Assembly (NCBI GenBank): GCA_944392545.1
Contig: CALXWW010000011.1
Coordinates: 1 to 40,369, forward strand
Reading direction: 5' to 3'
DNA from: an uncultured Clostridia bacterium
GTDB taxonomy: Bacteria; Bacillota; Clostridia; TANB77; CAG-508
Length of the DNA stretch: 40,369 bases
This document shows positions 32,728-40,369 of the stretch, one piece after another. The notes beneath the pieces are model-generated. The model made no database searches, was not told the DNA's origin, and worked only from the letters and a program-made list of their open reading frames with translations. Numbering within the stretch: the stretch's first letter is position 1; each line of letters opens with the position of its first letter. A program made the translations under genes and the position numbers.

Positions 32728-33630
32728 ATGAATAAATATTTTAAGTATATTATAACTATAATAGTAGTTGTATTAATTATTACAGCTATTTCCATATTAA
32801 ATATAAATAGAAATAAACAAAAAGAACAAAAAAGTAATACTACGAAAATTGTTACATCATTTTACCCAATGTATATAATAGCAGAAAATTTAATGGATGG
32901 TGCGAATAATGTAGAACTTGAAAACATGGCTGATGTAAATGTGGGATGTTTGCATGACTATACATTAATGACGGAAGATATAAAAAAAGTAGAAGAAGCG
33001 GATATATTTATTTCAAATGGACTAGGGATGGAAAACTTCATTAATAAATTAATAGAAGCAAATTCGGATATGAAAGTAATAGATTCGAGTAAGAATATTA
33101 AAAATGTAATGATTTACGAGGGAGAAACAAATCCACACATTTGGACAAGTATAGATAACTATATATTACAAGTACAAACAATTGCTAATGAATTAAAGGA
33201 ATACAACCCAGAGAATAAAAGTATATATGAGGAAAATGAACAAATATATGTGGATGAATTAGAACAATTAAAAAATAGATTAGATGAAGAATTAAAAAAA
33301 CTAGAAGGAAAGAAAGCGGTATGTTTAAATGAAACTTTTGAATATATGGGAAAAAAATTAGGATTAGAGCTTTTAACTGTTGAAACAGATCATGAAGAAA
33401 GTACAATGTCTGCAGAAACATTAAAGAATATAATAGATACAGTAAAAAAAGAAAATATAGAAATTATCATTATTGATAAAAATGATAATAAGTCCAATGC
33501 AGAAACGATAGCTAATGAGACAGGTGCAAAAATATATGAACTAAATTCAGGCTTGACAGGCAATCTAGATAAAGATGCATATATTAAGCAAATGGAAGAA
33601 AATATAGAAATATTAAAAAATACGAACTAA
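32728..33630 (+). CDS. Zinc/manganese ABC transporter substrate-binding protein (ZnuA/TroA family)
   Basis: 300 residues. One N-terminal hydrophobic helix (about 5-24) has no lipobox cysteine, so the protein appears tethered by an uncleaved helix instead of the usual lipid. Candidate metal ligands are His76 (GCLHDYT), His137 (NPHIWT), His222 (TDHEES) and Asp250 (IIIIDKND), the pattern of cluster-9 metal-binding proteins. It captures Zn or Mn outside the membrane for the ABC importer encoded by the next genes. Metal specificity cannot be decided, as the His-rich loop of classic ZnuA is absent. Confidence 0.85.
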   Translation: MNKYFKYIITIIVVVLIITAISILNINRNKQKEQKSNTTKIVTSFYPMYIIAENLMDGANNVELENMADVNVGCLHDYTLMTEDIKKVEEADIFISNGLGMENFINKLIEANSDMKVIDSSKNIKNVMIYEGETNPHIWTSIDNYILQVQTIANELKEYNPENKSIYEENEQIYVDELEQLKNRLDEELKKLEGKKAVCLNETFEYMGKKLGLELLTVETDHEESTMSAETLKNIIDTVKKENIEIIIIDKNDNKSNAETIANETGAKIYELNSGLTGNLDKDAYIKQMEENIEILKNTN

Positions 33631-33650
33631 TACATATTATGGAGGAGTGT

Positions 33651-34379
33651 ATGGAAAAAGCTTGTGGATTACACTGCACAAAAATAAATAATATTGGAGT
33701 TAAAATAGGGAAAGACGTAATATTAAAAAATGTAAATATACATATTCATTGTGGAGAGTTAACAGTGATAATTGGAAGAAATGGCGCAGGAAAAAGTACA
33801 TTACTTAAAGCTATTTTAGGAAAAATAGAGCATACAGGAGATATTACATTTGTAGATAAAAAAGATAATATTACAAAAAAAATAAAAATAGGGTATGTGC
33901 CACAAAATATTAATGTAGAAAAACATATGCCAACAACAGTATATGATTTATTTGCATCTTGCATAACTCATATACCAGTATTTTTGAGAAAAGATAAAAA
34001 AATATATAATGAAATACAAGAACATTTAAAAATATTTGGCGCAGATGAATTAATTGATAAAAGTATTGGAGATTTATCAGGAGGAGAATTACAAAGAGTA
34101 CTTATAGCAATAGCAACAAAGCCTACGCCGAATTTACTTATATTAGATGAACCAGTATCAGGAATAGATAGAAATGGGATAAAAGAATTCTATAGGATAA
34201 TAAGTAAATTGAAAACAGAATATGACATGTCAATTATACTTGTGTCACATGATTTGGATTTGGCAAAGAAATATGCGGATAAAGTTATCTTGCTTGATAA
34301 AGAAGTAATAAAAGAAGGTAATCCAGAAGATGTATTTAAAAGCTTGGAATTCAAAAATAGATTTGGGGAATTAGGTTAA
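33651..34379 (+). CDS. Metal ABC transporter ATP-binding protein (ZnuC-like)
   Basis: 242 residues with Walker A GRNGAGKST (about 39-47), Q-loop GYVPQ, signature LSGGELQR, Walker B LLILDEP and switch LVSHD. It energises uptake of the metal delivered by the preceding protein. The start is ATG 33651 because GGAGG (33641-33645) lies between it and the ATG at 33639. The start lies 20 bp after the binding-protein stop. Confidence 0.92.
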   Translation: MEKACGLHCTKINNIGVKIGKDVILKNVNIHIHCGELTVIIGRNGAGKSTLLKAILGKIEHTGDITFVDKKDNITKKIKIGYVPQNINVEKHMPTTVYDLFASCITHIPVFLRKDKKIYNEIQEHLKIFGADELIDKSIGDLSGGELQRVLIAIATKPTPNLLILDEPVSGIDRNGIKEFYRIISKLKTEYDMSIILVSHDLDLAKKYADKVILLDKEVIKEGNPEDVFKSLEFKNRFGELG

Positions 34380-34447
34380 ATAAAATATTATTATTTTTTA
34401 AAAGTAATATAAAAGTAAAATATAAATAAATTAGAAATGAGGGAAAA

Positions 34448-35294
34448 ATGGAAGTAATAGATAGTATATTAGAAATAATATTACCATTTGAATTTATAGA
34501 TTATGAATTTATGAAAAATGCATTGCTGGCTATTATACTAATATCACCAATATTTGCAATATTAGGAACAATAATAGTAAACAATAAAATGGCATTTTTT
34601 TCAGATGCTTTAGGACATTCAGCACTAACAGGAATTGCAATCCGGAAGTTTACTTGGTATTAGTAATTTAAATATAGGAATGATAATATTTGCCATAGCA
34701 TTTGCACTTTTATTAAATTATGTAAAAAATAAAACAACATATAGTGCGGACACAATAATAAGTGTATTTTCATCAATAGCAATAGCAATAGGACTTGCAA
34801 TACTTGCACAAACAGGAAATTTTAATAGCTATTCAAGTTATTTAGTTGGAGACATATTAAGTATTACAGATACAGAAATAATATATGTATTTTTAGTAGC
34901 AATTGTAGTATTAGTATTTTGGTATTTTACATTCAATAAATTACATTTAATAAGTATTAATAGTACCCTTGCAAAAAGCAAGGGTGTAAAAACCAAAAAA
35001 ATAGACAATATATTTGTAGTATTAATTGCAATAGTAGTAATGATTTCAATAAGGTGGATAGGAATATTATTAATAAACTCATTATTAATCTTACCAGCAG
35101 CATCAAGTAGAAATATTGCAAAAAATATGAGATGGTATCATCTATATGCAGTAATATTTTCACTATTTTCTGGAATTGCTGGTTTAATATTATCATATTA
35201 CTTTAACATACCAACAGGACCAATGATAGTAATAATATCTGGTGCAATATACTTTATAACTCTAGGAATAAAGGAAAAAGTAAAGGGAAAATAA
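34448..35294 (+). pseudogene. Metal ABC transporter permease (ZnuB-like), split by a one-base frameshift
   Basis: Frame 1 (34448-34663) encodes the first third of an ABC-3 family permease up to FFSDALGHSALTGIAI, then shifts into RKFTWY and stops. Frame 2 picks up exactly there as GSLLGISNLNIGMIIF and continues to the natural C-terminus at 35294. Deleting one C of the CC at 34642-34643 restores a continuous 281-residue protein reading GIAIGSLLGIS, the normal length and motif of the family. Either the gene is recently inactivated (making the transporter dead) or this is a base error in the assembly. The rest is undamaged, favouring error or a very recent mutation. Confidence 0.85.
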
Positions 35295-35300
35295 TATAAG

Positions 35301-35338
35301 TTTGTCGTATTAGAGAATAATATGTCTTTTTCGACAAA
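35301..35338 (+). terminator. Small hairpin before trpS
   Basis: TTTGTCG (35301-35307) and CGACAAA (35332-35338) are exact reverse complements with an internal TCTTTTT just before the right arm. It is a weak candidate terminator or leader structure. There is no T-box sequence upstream of trpS. Confidence 0.35.
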
Positions 35339-35402
35339 TTTGCCATTTCTAGATCAGCTACTAAAACAGATATCTGTATCCAAAGTGATAAGGAGGAAAA
35401 TT

Positions 35403-36419
35403 ATGGATAAGAAGAGAATTTTAACAGGAGATAGACCAACAGGAAGACTACATATAGGGCATTATTTTGGTTCACTTAAAACTAGAGTCGAGATGCAAAA
35501 CTCTGGAGAATATGACCCATATATTTTAATTGCTGATGTTCAAGCATTAACAGATAATTTTAATAATCCAGAAAAAGTAAGGAAAAATGTAATGGAAGTT
35601 ATGCTTGATTATTTATCTGTTGGAATAGATCCAGAAAAAACAACTATATATATACAATCAATGATCCCAGAGGTAGCTGAACTTACAGTATTCTATTCTA
35701 ATTTAGTTACTATAGCAAGACTTGAAAGAAACCCTACGGTAAAGACTGAAATAGCACAGAAAAAAGAACTTTTTGGAGAAAGTGTTACTTATGGATTTCT
35801 AGGCTACCCAGTAAGTCAAGCAGCCGATATAACAGCTTTTGAAGGAAAAATAGTACCAGTTGGAGAAGATCAACTTCCTTTAATTGAACAATGTAGGGAG
35901 ATTGTAAGAAAGTTTAATAGTATATATGGAAATGTTTTAGTAGAGCCAGAAGCAGCGCTTTCTAATACAAAGAGAATTAAAGGATTAGATGGAAATGAAA
36001 AAATGGGTAAATCTTTAGGAAATGCTATTTATCTTTCTGACACCCCAGAAGAAATAACTAAGAAAGTAATGAGTGCTGTTACTGATCCAAATAGAATTAG
36101 AAAAGACGACAAAGGTAATCCAGATATTTGTATGGTAGCGTATTATCATAATTTATTTACTAATAAAGAAGAATGTAAAAAAATATGTGAAGAATGTAGA
36201 GCAGGAAAAAGAGGCTGTGTAGCTTGTAAAAAAGAGCTTGCTAAAAATATAATAAACTTTTTAGAACCTATGAGGGAAAAAAGAAAATATTATGAAGAAA
36301 GACCAGAGCTAGTAGAGAAATTTTTAATAGAAGGTACTGAAAAGGCAAGAAAAACTGCAAAAGAAACAATGAAAAAAGTAAAGAAAGCAATGAAATTAGA
36401 TTATTTTGAAAATATGTAA
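35403..36419 (+). CDS. trpS: Tryptophanyl-tRNA synthetase
   Basis: 338 residues. The class I signatures are GDRPTGRLHIGHYFGS (HIGH, about residues 8-23) and EKMGKSLGNAI (KMSKS equivalent, about residue 200). A cysteine-rich stretch (CKKICEECRAGKRGCVACKKE, about 258-278) near the C-terminus could bind a metal cluster, as seen in some clostridial and thermophile TrpRS. GATAAGGAGG fixes the start at 35403; the in-frame ATG at 35322 has no such site. obg follows 18 bp downstream. Confidence 0.94.
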   Translation: MDKKRILTGDRPTGRLHIGHYFGSLKTRVEMQNSGEYDPYILIADVQALTDNFNNPEKVRKNVMEVMLDYLSVGIDPEKTTIYIQSMIPEVAELTVFYSNLVTIARLERNPTVKTEIAQKKELFGESVTYGFLGYPVSQAADITAFEGKIVPVGEDQLPLIEQCREIVRKFNSIYGNVLVEPEAALSNTKRIKGLDGNEKMGKSLGNAIYLSDTPEEITKKVMSAVTDPNRIRKDDKGNPDICMVAYYHNLFTNKEECKKICEECRAGKRGCVACKKELAKNIINFLEPMREKRKYYEERPELVEKFLIEGTEKARKTAKETMKKVKKAMKLDYFENM

Positions 36420-37712
<1,293 letters not shown>

Positions 37713-37736
37713 AACAAAAAAATATCAAAAATTTGT

Positions 37737-37765
37737 TTGACATTTTTTTGTTTGTATGATAGTAT
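37737..37765 (+). promoter_or_regulatory. Candidate lexA promoter
   Basis: TTGACA (37737-37742), 17-bp spacer and TAGTAT (37760-37765). TTTGTTTG occurs twice around the -35. I find no GAAC-N4-GTTC type SOS box here. Confidence 0.5.
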
Positions 37766-37796
37766 ATTATAAAATTGAATTTGGAGGGGTATTTAG

Positions 37797-38483
37797 ATGG
37801 CAAATGTTAAAAAAACAAGAAATAAAGAACTAACTACGAGACAAAAACAAATTTTAAGATATATTACCAAACAAATTGAAAAAAATGGATATGCACCATC
37901 TGTTAGAGAAATCGGAAAAGCAGTAGGTCTAAGTTCTACAGCAACTGTTCATTCATATTTAAAACAATTGGAAGCGATGAAATATATAAAAAAAGAGAAC
38001 CAAAAAGGTAGAACATTAAGGATATTAAAGAAAGAAGACGATAGATATGATTCAGCAAGAGTTGGAAAAGAACCAAGCGAACCAATAAAAGCTTTTTACA
38101 ACAGAAAAGAAATGGTAGATGTTCCAATAGTAGGAAAGATTACTGCAGGTGCACCAATACTTGCAGTAGAAAATGTAACAGATACAGTACCAGTACCAGT
38201 GGATTTTGCAGGAAATAGTCAATGCTTTATGCTAGTAGTAAGCGGAGAAAGTATGATAGAAGCTGGTATATTAGATGGAGATCTTATATTAGTTAGAAGA
38301 CAAAATGTAGCAGAAAACGGACAAATTATAGTAGCATTAATAGAAGATGAAGCAACAGTAAAAACTTTCTATAAAGAAAAGGACCATATAAGATTACAAC
38401 CAGAAAATAGTACAATGGATCCAATAATAGTTCCAGATTGCCAAATACTTGGTAAAGTAATAGGTGTATTTAGAAAAATGTAA
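37797..38483 (+). CDS. lexA: LexA repressor
   Basis: 228 residues. The N-terminal winged helix (about 12-78) has ILRYITKQIEKNGYAPSVREIG and GLSSTATVHSYLKQLE. Self-cleavage should occur at Ala117-Gly118 in KITAGAPIL. The Ser/Lys dyad is Ser152 (VSGESMIEAG) and Lys189 (EATVKTF). After DNA damage RecA promotes autocleavage and SOS genes are released. The linker is about 20 residues longer than in Bacillus LexA. TGGAGGGG precedes the ATG. Confidence 0.96.
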   Translation: MANVKKTRNKELTTRQKQILRYITKQIEKNGYAPSVREIGKAVGLSSTATVHSYLKQLEAMKYIKKENQKGRTLRILKKEDDRYDSARVGKEPSEPIKAFYNRKEMVDVPIVGKITAGAPILAVENVTDTVPVPVDFAGNSQCFMLVVSGESMIEAGILDGDLILVRRQNVAENGQIIVALIEDEATVKTFYKEKDHIRLQPENSTMDPIIVPDCQILGKVIGVFRKM

Positions 38484-38514
38484 ATAATATAAATATAGAA
38501 AGGGATGATTTGAA

Positions 38515-38940
38515 ATGAGTTATGATGATTTTTGGTTTATAGATACCAGAGTTCAAACTAGAAACTTAAGAAGATGGCTCATTTGGTTTATATTATTATT
38601 TGCATTTGTAACAGTAGGTAGTATAATAGCAGTAAAGTCAATGTATAAAGATATACCAGGAGAAGAGATAAACAAGGGAAATCTAAGTATTACAATTAGT
38701 GAAGCAAAAGCAACTAATGTAAATGGATATGTAAGAGGAGAGGTAAAAAACGAAAGTAAGACTGAAATAGAAGGTGGTTATTTATGTTTTTTACTATGTG
38801 ATAAAAATAATGAGGTAAAAGGAATTGAATATATAGAAATAAATAGACTAGCAGCAGAACAAGCGAAAACATATGAATTGAAATTTAAAAGAGATAATAT
38901 AACTAGGTTTTACGTAATGATACTGGATGAAAAGTTATAA
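38515..38940 (+). CDS. Single-pass membrane protein with FxLYD-like extracellular domain
   Basis: 141 residues: a short cytosolic N-terminus, one transmembrane helix (about 21-42, LIWFILLFAFVTVGSIIAV) and a beta-rich outer domain. The outer segment NVNGYVRGEVKNESKTEIEGGYLCFLLCDKNNEVKG matches the FxLYD pattern found in small secreted or membrane proteins. Function is unknown. It follows lexA by 31 bp with an AAAGGGATGA ribosome site, so it may be SOS-co-expressed. Confidence 0.7.
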   Translation: MSYDDFWFIDTRVQTRNLRRWLIWFILLFAFVTVGSIIAVKSMYKDIPGEEINKGNLSITISEAKATNVNGYVRGEVKNESKTEIEGGYLCFLLCDKNNEVKGIEYIEINRLAAEQAKTYELKFKRDNITRFYVMILDEKL

Positions 38941-38986
38941 ATATAATTATTAAAATTAATAAAAATTACTAAAAAATGTATAATAT

Positions 38987-39030
38987 AACTACCTTTTAAT
39001 ATAATATAAATATTAAAAGGTAGTTTTTTT
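38987..39030 (+). terminator. Terminator after the FxLYD-like gene
   Basis: AACTACCTTTTAATAT (38987-39002) and ATATTAAAAGGTAGTT (39010-39025) are exact 16-bp reverse complements, followed by TTTTT. Confidence 0.88.
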
Positions 39031-39059
39031 ATATATTTTATAAAAAGTATTTGCTATTT

Positions 39060-39112
39060 TGTAATAAATGTAATATAATTGTAACGAATTTGTAATAAAA
39101 TTGAAATATAAC
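39060..39112 (+). promoter_or_regulatory. mreB control region with WalR/PhoP-type direct repeats
   Basis: TGTAAT (39069-39074), TGTAAC (39080-39085) and TGTAAT (39091-39096) follow each other with exact 5-bp spacers, and one more TGTAAT lies at 39060-39065. All fit TGTWAH. A TATAAC at 39107-39112, 10 bp after the last repeat and without a -35 box, would place the repeats where an OmpR-family activator replaces the -35. Alternatively TTGCTA (39051) with TATAAT (39074-39079) is a constitutive promoter that these boxes would overlap and repress. Confidence 0.5.
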
Positions 39113-39139
39113 CGAAACATGAGAAAGGAAAGATTTATT

Positions 39140-40141
39140 ATGTTTAAGTGGGGGCAAGACATAGGCATAGATTTAGGAACAGCAACTGTAATTGCGTATG
39201 TAAAAGGAAAAGGAATAGTCTTAAGAGAACCATCAGTTGTAGCAGTTGATAATAATACAGGTGAGGTTTTAGCTGTTGGAAAAGAAGCAAGAAGAATGCT
39301 AGGAAGAACTCCGGGGAATATAGTTGCTACAAGACCATTGAGGGATGGTGTAATTTCTAATTATACAGTTACAGAGAAAATGCTTAAGTATTTTATAAAT
39401 AAAATATGTGGTAAATTTGTATTTTCTCCACGAATAATGATATGTATTCCATCACAAGTAACAGAAGTAGAAAAAAAGGCAGTTATTGATGCTGCTTCTC
39501 AAGCTGGGGCAAGGAAAGTATTTTTAATAGAGGAACCAATAGCTGCTGCAATTGGTGCAGGAATAGACATATCTAAGCCATGTGGCAATATGGTAGTAGA
39601 TATAGGTGGGGGAACAACAGACATTGCAGTAATATCTTTAGGTGGTTCTGTTGTTAGTGAATCATTAAAAGTTGCTGGAGATAAATTTGACGAAGCAATA
39701 GTAAAATATATAAAAAAGAAACACAATGTAATGATAGGAGAAAGAACAGCAGAAGATTTAAAAATAAATATAGGTTGTGTATATCCAAAAATCCAAGATA
39801 CAGAGATGGAGATAAGGGGAAGAGATTTAATTACAGGGTTACCAAAGAATGTAAACATTCATTCTAGTGAAATGTTAGAGGCTTTGATAGAACCAGCAAT
39901 GATGATTGTAGATAGTGTACATTCTGTTTTAGAAAAAACACCTCCAGAACTTGCAGCAGATATAAGTGATAGAGGAATATATATGACAGGTGGAGGCTGT
40001 TTAATAGATGGTTTAGACAAACTATTACAAGCAAAAACGGGAATAAATGTTATGATAGCGCAAGAAGCAATATCATGTGTGGCCTTAGGAACAGGAAAAG
40101 CTTTAGACAATTTGGATAGTCTAGATAGAGGAAAAAGATAA
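39140..40141 (+). CDS. mreB: Rod-shape determining protein MreB/Mbl
   Basis: 333 residues of the bacterial actin family. Phosphate loop 1 is GIDLGTATVIAYV, followed by EEPIAAAIGAG, phosphate loop 2 VVDIGGGTTDIAVISLGG and the adenosine motif MTGGGCLIDGLDKLL. The N-terminal FKWGQ is amphipathic and probably membrane-binding. It guides lateral wall synthesis. I start at ATG 39140, preceded by AAAGGAAAG; the in-frame ATG at 39101 lies inside the promoter region. mreC and mreD do not follow, so this may be an mbl-type paralogue rather than the mreBCD gene. Confidence 0.93.
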   Translation: MFKWGQDIGIDLGTATVIAYVKGKGIVLREPSVVAVDNNTGEVLAVGKEARRMLGRTPGNIVATRPLRDGVISNYTVTEKMLKYFINKICGKFVFSPRIMICIPSQVTEVEKKAVIDAASQAGARKVFLIEEPIAAAIGAGIDISKPCGNMVVDIGGGTTDIAVISLGGSVVSESLKVAGDKFDEAIVKYIKKKHNVMIGERTAEDLKINIGCVYPKIQDTEMEIRGRDLITGLPKNVNIHSSEMLEALIEPAMMIVDSVHSVLEKTPPELAADISDRGIYMTGGGCLIDGLDKLLQAKTGINVMIAQEAISCVALGTGKALDNLDSLDRGKR

Positions 40142-40150
40142 AAACAAGAG

Positions 40151-40171
40151 GGTGTCCTGAAATAGGACACC
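40151..40171. repeat. 8-bp hairpin at the mreB/insertion-sequence boundary
   Basis: GGTGTCCT (40151-40158) and AGGACACC (40164-40171) are exact reverse complements around GAAAT. Its GC-rich stem differs from local terminators. It may be part of the left end of the insertion sequence that follows, or a tandem terminator. Confidence 0.5.
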
Positions 40172-40178
40172 AAGAAAC

Positions 40179-40212
40179 AAAAAATCCAGCTCGATAAGAG
40201 TTGGATTTTTTG
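40179..40212 (+). terminator. Terminator between mreB and the transposase gene
   Basis: AAAAAATCCAGCTC (40179-40192) pairs with GAGTTGGATTTTTT (40198-40211) with one G-U pair; T residues are built into the right arm. Confidence 0.75.
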
Positions 40213-40232
40213 ATATAAAAAGTAAGAAAATG

Positions 40233-40261
40233 CTGACAAATCAATACTGTAATGATATAAT
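40233..40261 (+). promoter_or_regulatory. Promoter of the right-edge transposase gene
   Basis: CTGACA (40233-40238), 17-bp spacer and TATAAT (40256-40261), 35 bp before the ATG at 40297. Confidence 0.6.
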
Positions 40262-40296
40262 TCAAGTGTAAAAAGTATTGATTTTGGAGGTTTGAA

Positions 40297-40369
40297 ATGG
40301 GATTTAAATATTATGAGCAAAACCAATTAATGATACCAATGGAATGGAAAACATTAATAGATAAAAATG
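40297..40369 (+). CDS. 5' end of a probable IS1182-family transposase (cut by window edge)
   Basis: TTTGGAGG precedes an ATG encoding MGFKYYEQNQLMIPMEWKTL and four more residues before the window ends. The pattern with N-Q in YEQNQLM followed by a hydrophobic-Pro segment resembles the N-terminus of IS1182-type (DDE) transposases, which begin with a short Tyr/Gln-rich strand. Only 24 codons are visible, so the family call is provisional. Confidence 0.5.
   Translation, partial: MGFKYYEQNQLMIPMEWKTLIDKN

Noticed and set aside
35322..35402. N-terminal extension of TrpRS from the ATG at 35322
   Set aside because: The core enzyme begins at 35403 with a perfect AAGGAGG site and the extension overlaps a hairpin.
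37713..37796. SOS box at the lexA promoter
   Set aside because: No GAAC-N4-GTTC or close relative is visible; the two TTTGTTTG direct repeats are not a known LexA site.

Overview
The window is AT-rich chromosomal DNA from a Gram-positive, endospore-forming member of the Clostridia. The evidence is AGGAGG-type ribosome sites, a serS T-box, a glmS ribozyme, RNase J, Firmicutes-type LexA, dipicolinate synthase subunit A, the yaaL-bofA pair and a meso-diaminopimelate cell wall (DapF fused to a MurE carrying DNPR). Pilin leaders of the type G-ITLxALVITIVILIILATVSI remind me of uncultured gut Clostridia; that placement is an impression, not a result.

Layout. 1-2999: an accessory patch with a pilin-leader protein whose C-terminus looks like the variable region of a diversity-generating retroelement (DGR), a decayed pilin-leader gene, palindromes and possible insertion-sequence debris. 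3000-10285: housekeeping genes (trans-sulfuration enzyme, DapF-MurE fusion, pyrophosphatase, TPR membrane protein, DpaA, UppP). 10510-19863: a complete-looking type IV pilus (T4P) cluster: PilM-PilN fusion, PilO, PilP-like protein, pilin, prepilin peptidase, two minor pilins, PilB, PilT, PilC. 19951-26033: ROK kinase, RNase J behind a long leader, a small orphan RNA candidate, a DUF3800 protein, GltX and DUF951. 26123-31186 is mostly minus strand: EngB, SerS with T-box, and GlmS with its ribozyme, with yaaL-bofA on the plus strand between serS and glmS. 31327-32606: rpsF-ssb-rpsR. 32665-35294: a zinc/manganese ABC transporter whose permease gene is frameshifted. 35403-40213: TrpRS, Obg, LexA, a FxLYD-like membrane protein and MreB. 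The right edge cuts into the start of a probable IS1182-family transposase.

The most interesting observation is at 377-1942. The protein combines a prepilin-type leader almost identical to that of the pilus-cluster pilin (13530) with a C-type-lectin/formylglycine-enzyme-like domain. Its last 50 codons are about 53% GC and 15% A (my count), in a gene otherwise about one-third GC and very A-rich. These codons are mostly NNC/NNT, as expected if adenines of AAC/AAT template codons had been randomised, and the protein ends in a typical DGR-target tail (GGSFRLAL). No reverse transcriptase or template repeat is present here, so diversification would have to act in trans. I propose a hypervariable, retroelement-diversified adhesin displayed through a T4P-type machine.

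A second observation is regulatory. Three hexamers TGTAAT / TGTAAC / TGTAAT with exact 5-bp spacers (the WalR/PhoP direct-repeat format) occur upstream of both the pilus operon (minus strand, 10510-10537) and mreB (plus strand, 39069-39096). This would place pilus and cell-shape genes under one OmpR-family regulator.
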